Shown here: one piece after another, positions 41,601 to 56,600 of the stretch
How positions within the stretch are numbered: the first letter of the stretch is position 1
Layout: every line of letters begins with the position of its first letter
Assembly: GCA_038380795.1 (NCBI GenBank)
Contig: CM076268.1
Span: 16,992,001-17,056,000 of the forward strand
Reading direction: 5' to 3'
From: Pyrocephalus nanus
Lineage: Eukaryota; Chordata; Aves; Passeriformes; Tyrannidae
Length of the DNA stretch: 64,000 bases
Notes under the pieces: model-generated
What the model was told of the DNA's origin: nothing
Database searches by the model: none
The model's input: only the letters and a program-made list of their open reading frames with translations
Program-made: the position numbers and the translations under genes

Positions 41601-44600
41601 AGATTCTGGTATTCTAACTTCAAGTAATAGAGAAATACTGCTGTGCTAGAAAACATGGAGATTTTCTGTTTTCAGCAGAAGAAAAGGAGACTTTATTAGT
41701 TTGCACTGAAAAAAAAAAGCAGTTTTCAACCAGTTTATAACTCAAGCATTAAACATAAATAAACCAGGTTTTAAATCAGTAATTTAGCTTCTTAAAACCC
41801 CATAATACTTACAGGCATAATCTGAAACAGGTCATCTAATGTGACATCGCAGATGCCTACAAGCGTGTTATGATCACAGGGAACAATAGGAGGACTCAAT
41901 AATTTCTTGTAACAGCAAGGTGGGAAACGAATATCCAAGGTGATGCTGTTATATACAGCAAGTCCCATAAGCTATATATGTCAAATGTTAAGGGCAAACT
42001 CAACATAGCCTTATTATAGTTAGGATTTTGGTAACTTAGGAGAAATATTTTAAGCTTTTATTCAGCATACTCTAATGCATGCTCCACAAACAGAAGGAGT
42101 GGAAATTATTTAAATTTTTCTGGACTGACAGTTTTTAAAAAAAGCCACATACTGATCAATAGGAACTTAGATGAAGCATTAATGCATACAGGTGCATTGA
42201 TGTTCACTGAATGAAACCCAGAGGTGTAAGTACATTAAAAATTACAGCTTATACATAAAAAAAGGTTGCATATTTAATCTTGATTCTAGTATTTTTCTGA
42301 CCGTAAAATATACCATGTACCCACACACCACCATTGTGTCTTCCTATTTTTAGTTCACTTGCCTGAATGATATTCAAAAAAATTCATTAAAACCAGGGCA
42401 CAGTTGCATACACAACCTCTGAAGGAGCTTTAGCCAGTGCCTTATTCCACCCCCGTGCCAGCTCATGGGATGGCTCGTGGTTCGGCACCGTCTAGCGGAT
42501 GTGAAAGGATACAGCTCCAACCAGTCGGAATTCAGAGTAGTTATCGCATTTAAAGCTGCTGAACCAATGGCAGTGTGAGTCCTTGTGGTAGGTGAACATG
42601 CCTGCAGAACAGCAACAGGACCTTTACAAAGCCTGAACTTCAACAAAGGCTCACACAAAGCCTCATTTTTGTCGCACGCACACCCTTAGCAGTGCTCCTC
42701 GGTGTGCCCGTATCTCCACGCTTGTTCTCAGCCCCCTCATCCCACCCGTGGCAGGAGCCTGCAGGCAGATGCTTGGGAAGAACCACCAGGGGCAGTGCCA
42801 AGTCTGAAGCAAGCTCAAGCCACCAGCCCTGTTGGGTGCCGGTGCAACATGTTCCTCAGAGCCTCTAGTTGTGGATATTCTGCACTGTTTCTCTGTACAA
42901 TCTGTTTCTTCACTGTTCTTCTGCATCTGTACAGCCAGAAACATTAACAGTCTAACCAAAATTTTTCCTACTGCAATGTAAAATCATTTATTTCTTCCTT
43001 TCTTCCTAGGTCAATGACAGATACAATCTCTAAAAATGCTGGCATGACTCCCATAATACAAATGCCATAAGCTTTACCTTCTTAGAATAGAAATCTGTAA
43101 AACGTTGTGTTATCCACACACACTAGCAGCAAACGGGCATGTTTCTCATTTTCTGCCAAAAAAATTTATCAGGGAAGTTGAAAAAGCTACTCATGGGTCT
43201 AAATGACAAGCTAGATCCTACTGAAATCATGAGTATAGACAAGTTTGACTGCTATTTGCATCAGATATGGAACATTCTGTTTTAAAGAGTGACAGAACAT
43301 AAAAACCTACATAATGAAAGCAGATAACAGCTTTAAAATGCCTAGGAAGTATTGCTCAGAGAAGCAAGACATACTCTAGATAAGTGTGCACTCACAGTGA
43401 AATTAACTTCAGCAATGCTGAAGTAAACTGGATGAAACTTGATGACTGGTTTGAATTTGTTGAGATTAAATGGGCCAACTGTTTATTATTGTTTCCACAG
43501 TCTGTACAAACCAAGGCACTGAGTAGTTTTAAGGACCTCACTGCAATCTGTGTTTGAAGATACAGGTGGTGAAAAATAATATTTAAATAGAAAAAAATGA
43601 AAGTCGTTTTGATTAAAAAAAGAATGAAAATCCAACTTGTCTTAGGGACATCTAGTTCTTATGATAAATTATAGGCAAAATCTGCATTCATGTTTTTCCC
43701 CCCTACTCTCCTGAACAATTTATCTTTTCATTTTTAGCTCAAAAAGGTGCTCATCACAAAAGGTTTAGACAGTGCCTTCACAGAAGCAACAGAACAGTTG
43801 CATGTAAGGCAGAGTAAGGTTCACATACTAAAAGACAGCAGAGATGCGGGAACAAAATAGGTTTCAAATCCCATTTATTAATTGCCCACAGCAAGATGAA
43901 CAAAGCACTGCAAAACACATAGGAGACAGCTGAGCTAACTATGAGTTTTTAAATTTCAGGAGTTAAATCTGTGGGATTAGTTAATCTGGAGAGGGTAAGA
44001 ACAGTGATGTTTTCCCTTCTAAGCTTCTGACATACATTATTTGCAACATTAAAGGCAGAAGAGGATACCGTCCCTTTGCATGGGACATTAATATTTCTGA
44101 ACTCCTCCAACATTTGTCTGACAGTCATAACAATGAAAGAATTTACACTTTAAAGCAAGGAAGCCTGCCAGAGATGGTGAAAAAATAAACTACTTTGAAT
44201 GTTTCCAAACTCATCAGTTACCAAGCTCTGCTGACAACATTTTACTAACAGAACTGTCAAACTTACAGAACATTTTCTCCAGGATAAATTGTTTCCTATT
44301 AAGGCTGTTATCAATGTCATGTCTCCACACAGACCCCTTTTTACTAGAAAAAGGGCTACAGGCAAATAATGATTTCAGCAGATTTGAGGACATATTTATG
44401 ACTTAAAATTCTGTACCTTTAGAAGGAGTTCTATAAGGAACAAAGGACCATGGATTTAAGGGATATGAACACTTCCAGGCAAAGGCACACAAGCTCTTGC
44501 ATTCTAGCAATGACTATCAGGTATTAAACTCAAGTCCCTGGAAATCAATGTTTCTAATTTAAAAGCCAGCCTGGAAACAATTTTACCCAGTAAATCAGCA

Positions 44601-47600
44601 GTAATGTATCCATGCCCAGTTTAGAAAAGCTGACTCATTTGACAAATAGTAGACTGGGGAATAAGACCCACCTAGATCCATCTACAGCAATATAAAACAA
44701 GTAGATTGAACTGCCTGTTTATGACTACTCATTCATGTCTTACAATTTCTTATTTGCTAAAAAAGTAATATTTTTTCTTTTTTTTATTTTTCCCTTTGGA
44801 CATGCAAATTTCATTATGGGCTCCCAAGTCCTGGTAGCAGCAGAGACAGGCTATTTTATTCAGGCTCGTACCTGCCTACACTGTCTCTGCACTGACTCAG
44901 CCTTTCTTTCCTGAGATTATCCCAGACCACAAAGGAATACTGGCCACACAAATACCACAAACAGAATATACAATGGCAAAGATTCTAGTAATAAATAACC
45001 TCTGCCCATTCTAATCACAGAAATAGTGTTAGAACTTGCTGATACTCAGTGCTCCCATTAGCACCAACAGGAACCATTGATACATGGAAGATCAAGGTCA
45101 GCAGTTTGCTAGAACTGAGCACAGTAACAGCATCCAGTGTAGTTACTTACAAAACCCAGGAAAACTCCCCAAACCAGCAATATGAAGACAACTGAGGGCA
45201 GCATAAAAAGACAAAACACAGCATGAAAGGAAAGAGTCAAGGATGGTAGATGATAAACCCGTACCTTTGGCCTTATCTCCACTTGAATATTTGCTACAGC
45301 ATTGCGCTGTCTTAGGCTGAGATAATTTCCTTCATAGCAGCTAGTACAAAGCTGTTTTGGATTTGTGCTGAAAACAATGCTTATAATAAAAAGACCTTTT
45401 CATTATTGCTGGAGCACTGCTCACACAGAGTCCAAACAAATTTTCACATTGAACTTAAGAACATTTATTAGGACTCACCATAATCTGGGTGAAAAATCTG
45501 GCGAATCAGCAGAAGAAACCATTCTTTTGTCAGGCCACCCATATCAAGACCAGCTTCTCCTACAAATGTGACTTTTAACTTCTTTTTCAGATCTGCCTTC
45601 TTCCTTGCTAGCTATTGCAAAACAGGTAGGGAAGAAGAAAAACAAGATTTAACATATCACCAGCTCTAACCAGAGAGAACACAGCTCTGTCTCTACAGCT
45701 CTTGTATTGCTTAAGCTATTAATTTGCAGAATTTTCTACTAGTAGGTCAAAACTATATTAAAACAATGACTGAATTACAGAAGCAAGACAGTTATGACTA
45801 CTTGACACCGTCAACTACTTTGCACATAGTGTCACTCTCCAGGCTTGAAAAGAAGTTGGGTGGTGTACAAACATTTAATGAGATATTACATACAATGAAT
45901 TGAGTCTGTCTGGAATATTTTTGACCTATATAATTTTTTAGCTTTTACAGAAGACATTCTACCAGGAAGAAATGACAGATTAAGAAAATAATTAGAGATA
46001 ATTTGGAAACAGTTAGAAATAAGAAGGTAAGCTAAAACTTTCAATATCTGGACACCATTCAGTTCAGCATAAGATACCTGCCAGCAAGTATCAGCTGCTT
46101 TTTAAAACTCTTTTTTAGACAATGGTAACAAGCTCTTTTCATTGCTTTGTCCTAAGAGACAGCATTTCTTCCAAGCATGCAAAAAACCTGCAAAGAATTA
46201 GATTACAGTCTTTCATAATTAACAGTGATCTTTCAGTTAGAGTCCCTATACAATTTTTCTTTAAATCATTAATAACAGGCCAGCTCCAGAGAAAGTTTTT
46301 AAACTAGTCAGGAATATGCCTGTGCCAAAATAATTTCCATGTTGTTAACTGCTCAAGTAAATTCCTGTTGCACAAATTTTATAACTATAGGTATGTGTTA
46401 TTTGAAACAAGTTATTTATTAGAAGTGATCTTCAGTTGCAAATTATTTTTAAAAATCTGAAATACAAATAAGACATCTTCCCCCTCCACCTGCCATTCAC
46501 CACACTTTTGAGAATATGAATAATATAATACATTTTTACTCATCTCTGAAATGGGCAGAAGAAACCAACAAAAATAAATAGGAGAATATTTTGACTGTCA
46601 GAACTTCTGAAGTTGGTCTTGGCTATCTTAGTGCGGTAAAAAACAATCTACAATGCCTGAGAGAATGCAGTACTACCACTTGTATTTCTTCTGTCTTAGG
46701 AGAGAAAGCCAAAATGGACAGGCTTTAATACAGGAAAATAAAGTTTAAACTTACATTTTCTGTCATGAGTAATCAGAATTTATTTGATCTTGTTTTCACT
46801 ACCTGGACTTTTTTCTCATTATGATCAGACCATTGTCAATGCCAAGTAGGGAATTAGATTTCAATAAATAATGTTAATTATCAAGGTTCAGAGGATACTG
46901 AAGAATTGCCTACTTTAATGGTCACATGTTTCATTTCTAAAAAAGGAAAAATTACACTCAGGAATGTGAGGAATTTCTTAAGAGAATTTAGGAAAAGAAA
47001 GCCTAGAATAATTCTTACAGGATAGAGAAGTTAGCAAAGGAGAAGAATAAAAACATTCCAAGAATTAGAACAGAACAAACTCCTTAGGGATTAGTCACTT
47101 ACTATTCATGGTCCTATCATGGACTCCAGTCCTATATACCCTGCTAATAATGCATTGCATTTTTAAAACAAAAATTGCAAACACAAAAAAATACACATGC
47201 AAGCATGTAGGTTCATTATGGGCTTAGCCACAGAGCAGTATGAGCACAGAAAATAAATTTCAGAATGTCTAACACAATCTATTCTGCAGCACTGCAATTG
47301 CAACAGTAATTAAGTTCTTTTTATTTAGTATTATGTAGTTACAGTCCCAATCTCTTAGTGCAGAAAGATTTAAATATGAATTATCAAACTGAAATTTAAG
47401 TTCAATAGCTGTTCTGCGGCAACACACCATTTAATTACATTTTTTGTTACCTCATCAAGTGAATCACTAACAAGGTGTGTCCTCCTCACTTTCACATTTA
47501 AGAATAACATATTCATGTCAGGTTTCTGTCTGCGAGAGACTTTATCCACAAGGCTTTGCTATTTGAATGGAAAAGAAACATTATACATGCAGTATCTTCA

Positions 47601-50600
47601 TTTAAAAAACCCAAGTGCCACGCTTATTAAATATAAGAAGTTCTCAGTATCTTGCATTAGAGACATTTCCCTAACATAGTGGCTGCTTCAGTATCTTCTA
47701 CGAGAAAAAGGGCACTTTCTTTCCTACTGCAGATGGCACTTGCACTATATGTGAACTAATTTATCAGGAGGTTTAACAAGAAAGTGGCAATTATGAAGCA
47801 ACTTTTTCAGCCTTCCAAACTGTTGAAAATATAGATTCTGGAAATGGCTTGTGCTTTAATTAGCTATTCACAAGGCACATCCAGCAAGACAGGAATGGAT
47901 AGTTGGTGGTTCTGCTACACAGAGCAGTGAGGAAAAGAGTCTCACCTAGCACCAGTAGAAAATTAACACTGAAGGAGGCAGACAATGCCTCTTTCAAGAC
48001 AGAAGAGGCTGCCCAGAAGCAGTACCTCTTCCATGACCTGAAAGCATACAGATGAATCTTGGTCTTCCATGACAACATATCTTCACAGAATAAAATAGGA
48101 AACAGTCCAAAGTTCTCAAAGAATTCATCTTCCTCACTTATCTTATTAATTTAGCATGCTAGCACACTATGCTGGTTTTTCAAACGAGGAAAAGAATAAA
48201 TAAATTACTGTAATTTTCTTTACAAACTGGTATATATAAGCATCCTGAAACTAAGCACTTAAAAAAAAAAATAATCTAAAAATCCAGCGGTGAAATTTGT
48301 AGACTAATCATAGTTAAATGGCTTACGTTCTTTTTTGGGGTAGTCTGAAATACTAGAAGTTGTAATGACAGGTTGTGGGTACTTCCAGTCTAATAAAAAC
48401 TTATCAAAATACCAAGTCACAAGACAGAAACATTTATTGGTAAGTGACTTACCCGTGCAATACTTATCATCTGTTGTTCTGAGTCCCTTTGAATAATAAC
48501 TTTTTTTGCTGCTATAGAAATAATAAATGGGTATTGACAGAAAGAAAACCTAAAAACAAGAGAAAAGAAGATAAAATTTTTCCTTTTTATCATATAGCAT
48601 ATTGTTTTTAAGAACACAGAAGTGAATTACTCATTACCATTCAGTAACTACTTTCCCTCCACTGACAGTAATTTGCAAATAGCTGCTGGGGTTTTTTTGG
48701 TGTTATATATATAGATACTCAATTCAGTAGAACAAACTGTTACTTGCAAATACTGCTAGAAACTGTAATAATAATGCTTATCCTAAATAAAGCTCATTTT
48801 AAATTGTTTATTATTAACATCAACAGACCTAATAAAAACAGTCATCATCTGCTTTAAATACTAAATTTTAATCATTACATTGAATTAAAGAGAACAACAA
48901 TATCTTCTTATTAAATAAAAGAAAAACATCTATCTCAGTGCAGCATTCTCAGGTAAAGAACTCATTCTCAAAGGAACTGATTTTCCACAGGCCCTTCAGA
49001 TTTATCCTGGGATTGCATGTGTTTAGGATTTCTAAAGTATCTGATCACAGCCACATTCCACTGCAATCAGAGAATAAAAATTATTTTGAAAAACTTCATA
49101 AATCATCATTAAAAGAAATCATCAGTGAAAGATTTTTTTATTATTGGTTATTTTGGTAAGTTTTTTTAATTAGCTCACGCATCACCTAAGAGGAGTTCAT
49201 ACTGAAATAAGCAGAGCCCACCTGGTATCTTGGAAATCCTAATCCAAAATATTTTACCAAAGTGTGTTGACTTAGTTAAAAGAATTATGCATTTCAAAAT
49301 ATTCCATATGGAAGGTAAACAAGGACTTGCTCTTTGTTGTCAGGTTGGGGGGTTTTTCGTTTGGCTTTAAGTGGAAAAACAAGGAATCAAAAGACGTAAA
49401 ATTGAAAAAAAAGTGTCCTTGTAACAAATTACCAGAACTATATATACTTTAAGAATAATGCAGCTAGTCTTCAGCTACTCCAACAATTACGTGTCAAACA
49501 AACTTTGTTTTGACATAATTCCCAGTGCCCCAGCTAACTGAAAAGAACTGGAGCAGGTGGAAATCTCACAGCCCTTTTATAAGATTGGCTGTGGGTGCCA
49601 AGACAGCCAGATGGTGCCAATTGGGAAAAAAAAAAAAAAATCAAAAAATCATTTGAAGCTCAGCAACATTCATATTCCAATGCCTTGACTGAGACTACGC
49701 AAGGCTTACTGCACATGTTTTGCTATCGTGTCACGGGGGTTTGGGGGAATTGTTTTATTTATTTGGGTTTTGTGTGGTTTGTTTAATTTCTTTGGTTTTT
49801 CGTCTTTCCAAGCAGAGTATCAGGTACCAGACAGAAGCCTAACCTGAAATATCTACTTTAGTGGAACAAATTATGGTCTCTAAGTTTTCCCCAACTGCTC
49901 CTAAAGGCAAGGGAAATTGCACACACAATAAACAAAAAGCTACATTTAGAGGGCTGATGTCTTAAATTAGCTTACCGAAAAGTCTCGAGATATGGGGAAA
50001 TTTTAATTGATCTTGTGATTCAAGCTGTAAAGACTGAGTGATACACAGTGATATGCTGAAAAATACAGCTAGGCAAAAAATTGTTTTCATTGAGAAAACA
50101 TTAATAAGATTTTGAACTTCAGCAAAAAGATGAAATGTCTGTTTCTCTAAATGATTCTAAATCATACTGCTGGGCTGCCCCTCACAAGGGGAGAAATACA
50201 TTTGCAAGCTTTGAGTCTAAAGATTTAAATTGTGTGTTTATTTTCAGGAAACACAAACACTAAGATTGATTTCACTGGAACAAACATGGTTGGAGCCACA
50301 TATATACATATAATTACATACATGTTCATCATTAAGTGGTAAGAATGCCCATATCATCACTGTCTATGAATGTATTGGAGGCTGAAATTTTTGTAGTAAG
50401 ACACAATTAGAAGTCTATGTCCATAATTAATAAAGTTATTTTATTATCATCTATATTTTACATCTTTTCTCTAGTTTGCAAGGCAGAATAAGACTTATTC
50501 CAGTCAATCTAACATCCATGTAGTAGCAAGTATAACAAGTACTAGCTATACTATGTTTGTCCAATAAAACACAGTATTCAATGTGGATATATATATACAC

Positions 50601-53600
50601 ATAAATGGCATGTATACTATATATAGATACACTATATATATATATATTCACTATATTTAACATAGATACAGTGCTTTGAAATACTACTTAACAAGAAACA
50701 ACCAGCTATTCCTCTTACCTGTGAGAATTCCCATAGCATTGCCAGTTATGATATTCTTCCATAAGATCAATATGATCAAGTGTAGAATTATAGAAATCCG
50801 TATATGAAATAATGGGAGGACTGATCAGACTATTTGCAGCATCTACAAAGAAAACATAAAAGTCTTTTAAAACAGTGTCTGGATTCAGCATACTTAATTT
50901 CTTAGCATCATGAGCACCAGTGAAGTCAGAAACTTTATTACTATTATTTTAGACTTAGCTTAAACTAACACTAATAAACAAATAACTTAGCAACAGAACT
51001 TAGCTCAGTCTTAGCTACAGAATTATGCTATAATATAACACCATATGACAGTACATTAGTTGTTGTAGAAAACAGTAAATCCTTAGTTCAGTCCACTTAT
51101 GATAAGGGTACCTCAATTTGAATCTGGCTCCCCTACTGACATACACTAAATTGAGGTTTCACAGAGAAAGGACATTATGTTCTGCTGAAATTGATGAAAA
51201 TGCAGTTTGACAAATTAAAGTGTTTAAGAAATCCAACTAATTTCAAACACAGCTACGGCTAGAACATCTACACGCTTTCCAGTTAAAAATCACCTGTTAG
51301 TGTTGGATGCCTTTTGCAAAAGGCATGGAAAGGGAGGGGCATAAAACATAGTATGCAGAGATACACCTATTTCCTCAGGGAATTACTATACCATGTGGAC
51401 TCACCTGTACATAACTTAAGTACTTGACCAAATGAAGAGAACTAATTGACGTTTAAGCTATCTCACTGTGTAACATTCATATAATGTCAAACAGCTAATA
51501 AGTTTTCTCTATTTGCACATCAACATGGTTTAATTTTGGTCAGTCAGACACAAAATAGTGTCTTTTGATTTACTAAATAGCTCTTTCTCTAGAGCTAAGG
51601 AACTGGCAACTCTTTCACAGATGACTACAAAACACACATCTTCATTTTAGATATAAGTGTGCTTATGTGCCTAACTCTGGACAGGCAGGATTATGCAGAA
51701 TGCTTTTAAATAGAAGTGTTGACAGTGAAAGAATCTTAATTCCAATCTTAATTTTAATTTGATGGCTTTATTTTCTCCTAGAAAGGAGAAAGTACATGCT
51801 CTAATCACCAAACTATTTGGCATGAGTTGAGAAGGTTTGAATTTGCAGTGATCAAATTTGCTGTGCTCTACATTGAACTGAGTACGGATTTACTTTTTTT
51901 AAGCTGTAGTTTTGGATGTAAGAGGCACATGCATTGCCTAAATTCTCCTGGAGGCTAAATAGTTCTGTGGGGGTAGGCCAGTTACAGAAGAAGTTCTGGC
52001 AATTACACATTTAAGACATTTCTTTTACAAATCTAAGGGAAACCCTAACCACTGGTTACTTATGGGGATTTCTGTTTGAATGATCTTGAGTTGTTGTCAC
52101 AGGAAAATGATGAATAGCAATTATCCTCTACTGGAAAGCAACAGAAGACTTTCTTTGTTGTTTACTACTTTTATTGTAGTTTGTACTGTGCCATCATCAT
52201 TGACAGTCTCGCCCAGAAGAGGAGCAGTAAAAACTATCCTTTCTCTCTCTCTCCATATATATTCAAACATTATATGTACACACAAACATACCTATATAAA
52301 CATACATATGCATACAGAGTTCAAGAAAAATACCTACTAAATAAAGCCAGGACTTTTGTTGCTGATGGAATCCACCAGCTACATTTCACCATAGGTGGAA
52401 ATTCTTCAGGTTTTGCAGGAAACAGACGTAAAGAAATGAATTGCAGTAACCTGTCCACCACCTGCTTGAACCTCCTCTGTGAAATCCTAAAACAGACATG
52501 CTGCACTTACTCTCATGTGATCACTGTCTACACTAGTTTGTTATCAGATTTCAATGTTATTTTTTAAAAAGCATGCTTTTGCCCTATACATAAAAACAAA
52601 ACTAGAAAAAGTTTGAAGAAGCGTGCTTTTAAATATTGACACTTGGTAACTCTCTTCAGTGCATCCCTAACTGTTGCTCTGCGGAAAAAAAAGCAGCACA
52701 ATAGAATCATTATCTGTTCTTGACTCTTAGTAAACTAAACAAAATTCCTTATCTATTTCACTCCATACTCCGAATACTGAGGAATTCTAATTTTATTTTG
52801 AGACACTTGGTCCTATTAAATTAAGAGGAAAAGTACTTCATATACTTGTGACAAGTGCACATTTTAAAATTATGTGCTGCACCACTTCCATAATAGCACA
52901 ACAATACACATGTGTAGGCATGTTAAAATATCCTTTTCTAAACAAGATCTCTCCTATTTTAATGGTTTCCATTTCTAACATATGTTTTGATATGCCTATT
53001 GCATCCCTAACCAAGAGTGCAAACCTTATTTGTAAACACCAGTTCAAATGAAATCATATTTTACCACAATTTCCATCCTTGCAGAAAATAAAATCTTTTA
53101 CTAACAGGTTCCCTAGGAGATAAGGGAATTGTGAATATGGACATATCTTTTTTTTTTTTACCCCAAACTGAACTTTTTGCACAGTCAGTGCACACAAGGA
53201 AAGCAATCTGCATACCAACTTGGAAGCCGCTCTTTGGGCAGTTTCCCCCATACGACTTTATTAGTGAAGTGCTATTAGAGTTATTTAAATTAATTACAAA
53301 TCTAATGCCCTAACCCCACTCTCTCACCATCTGTATTACACTATGAAGCAAGGACTCTAGTTCATTTGTAGTTTTCACACAATACAGTAAGATTACATTT
53401 TATTTTGCAAATTATGCACGATAAAACTTTATTTAAACAAAGACCACATATAAACACGTAACTAAAAATTTACACACAAGGTATTTTGCATGTGTTATGG
53501 AAGAGTAACTTTAGCAAGTTATTTTCCTGTTAAGACTTTTTTGCATGAAGATATTACTTTTTATACATTATATACATATTGTATCTATAAATCAGTATCA

Positions 53601-56600
53601 CTTAATGGACTAGGTCCATATGTACTTTGAAAACAACAAAAACAATCTCTTTAGTCAATTAAACTAACTTTCATATAATTTATAAAACAGTCAACACCAA
53701 TGGAAATACAATAACAATTGTAATCCTAAAAATGGAATTTTAAATTTGTTTAATTTTTTTTTTTTTTTACTTTTTAGACCAGTGCACTAGGAAATGATGG
53801 TCAGCTTCTGTTAAGGCTGCTATCTGTCTTAGCAAGTGAGCATAGATGACATAAGTAGAAGTGTTACTAAATTGAGGATTCTGAAAAAGATTAAAAAAAT
53901 GTGTTAGGTTAATAAATTGCATAAAAGGAAAAAAGTCATTAGGATTTTTTCTTATATTTGTTGTTGTCAACACAACTCAATTACACAGGAAATGAATTCA
54001 CAAAAATAGCTGTGACAGAGGTAAAACTATGGGAAAAAATTACTTGCAATTTCTAGCCCAATAAGAAATACACAATTGCTATACTGTAAAAGTATGATTT
54101 TTTTTTGGTATTATTTTTTCAAAAGAAAGCCCACAGGTAGCCCAAAGGCAGTAACTAATGTATTTTTCTGGATTATCCTTTACACTGTAACACATAAATT
54201 ACTCTTCTCTCAGAGATGGGCTTTTCATCTTTGTAAAAAGGATTCTTGTAACTTCTGTCTATCTGCACGTCAGTCCCTCTTATCTGAGTTCACGTTCCCA
54301 CATTTCAGCAGGAGATAGCCCTTGTAATTCACAGCTAGTATACCACCCCGTAGAAGAAAACTATTGTCTCAAAAAATTAAATTGCTACCTGATATTGTCA
54401 AATAACAGCAGAAACCACTCCTTGTGTGGAGAGGTGTTACCTACACTGGCAAAATTTAAAGAGGAAATCTGCTGCAAATGCAAATCACCTATAGTAGCAA
54501 AGGTAATTGGTGAACTCAGACAAAAATCAGACAATGCAGCCAGTTAGACAAACTGGAGAAAGTTTGCTGGATAAAATGAACACTGAAGAAAGTTACAGCA
54601 ATATCAGAAAGTTCATATACTGAAACTTTCAGAGTTACAGCATACCAGTAAAGCAAATCTGGGAATAAGGATAAAATAAGAACAAATAACATGGTAAAAC
54701 ATTTGTTCTTTCAACTCACAAAATAACAGGAAAAAATTACCTAACTATTAGTTCATCATTTTAATCTATGCAATCTTTCCCCATCAACTATCTTCCATTA
54801 AAGTCCCACTCCCATCATGCATTCCTTACACTTCTTCCATAGTTTATTTGATAGTTCAATACACCCTTATAACAGGAAATTATATGTGAAGTATCTCAGC
54901 TATAAAAATTATCTTGTTTGCATAGTATACTGGTTTATAGATTATAAGTTAAGCAGACACATTTTTAAACAAAAAGACTTTTTTTCTTACCTGTAAAAGT
55001 ATACAGTATGCTCTAAGATCATCTTTTGTTCGTGGCCTGTGAATGAACGCAATAATGAACAGAACCATATGAATGCATCATTTACACACATTATGAGTCA
55101 TGAAATCATGCACAATTTCATTTTGCTTGGTCAGTATGTACAGAATACCGTATTTAAGAATCTTCACTGCTCTCAGTAACTGAAAAGGACATTTACAGAT
55201 TCCAACAGCTCCCTAAAGGCAGCAGGCTATTTTATCATCTGTTTTTTGTAGCATAAGAGAAGGCCAAAAAAAGGTCAGATTTGAAGAATAACAGGTTCTC
55301 CAAAGAGGCAATTCCATGCTATTGTCTATCTTGAGTCACACCACAGATGAGTTTATTTGCCCTGTCTTTGATGTCTCCTGCAAGAATTCTCCATACACTT
55401 CTACCACTGCAGCCTCTGTACTTCTTGCCGTTTATCAAGGCTTTCACATAACCAAAAGCACACATGCAGCAACAGCACAGAACAAGTAGCATAAAATGGA
55501 GAAAGGAATAGCCAAGACCTGGATCACAAGTGAGTCACAACAAGGCACTGTCTCTTGCTGTATCTTTTTATGAATTAACTTTGCATTCTCATTTCTATTA
55601 CGTCATGCTAAGTCATCATCGTGTTGTCATCTCCAGAAAAAATTTCTACTTCTGGGTTATCCCCTTCTATGCTGCTGCCACACAAGAATGGTATTGTGAA
55701 GTAAACTTCAAATCAGGGAGTTACCCTTGTTGCTATTGGGGGGTGGACAATAAGTTTTGCCCTAAATAAATTCCTTAATTCATCTCACAAATCAGATGTC
55801 CAAAAGAATGCCCTGGCAACAAGGAGCTGAGATTTGGTGAAGGAATGTATGGCTGAGTCTGGATCTGCCTCCCAGAAGTTAAATGTCAGCTGACAGAGTT
55901 CAAGATGCAGATTTACCAGGCAAAAGGAATTAAGTTCTTATGCATCAAATAAGTTGCATGACAACATGACAACATTTTCTTTCTTTGTCTAAAACAATGA
56001 ACACAAAACATCAGTTTTAAGTGCTGACATAGCACTAATGCAGATGCTTGTAATAATTACCCTGTCCATTCTTGTAGCAGACCATTAATTATTCCTTTTA
56101 AGACTGACTTCTGAACATCTTGAGGCTATGGAAAAAGGAGAGGAAAAATCAAATCTGAAGTAACTATACATATTCAATACAAGATATTGTACAAACATAT
56201 AAGATTCAAAACAGCTAAGAAATCTTTTGTGTTATGATGCTTACCTCCTAAGTATCTTCCTCACTGATTACTAACTGAGGCCCACGTTTGTGCCAATTGT
56301 GGCTCACTTAAAAACTGTAAATCTACTACAATATAAACTGCGCTTTTCAAGTAGGAAAAATTTCCTCCTCTTTTACTAGAGCACCTTTCATGATTCTATG
56401 GCAAATTCTTGTGGGATTATTTTAAGTATGTTTTGAGAGATTCTTCAGAAATCATGCATATCTGAGAAGAAATTTTGGTATAAATTGCTTCTTAGCATAT
56501 TTCTTCATTGAAATAATTGTTTCAATGTTTTAAAACATGAATTATTTTCTTCTACTTACAGTATTTAATAAGGCATCATAGACAACATCCACAAATTGTG

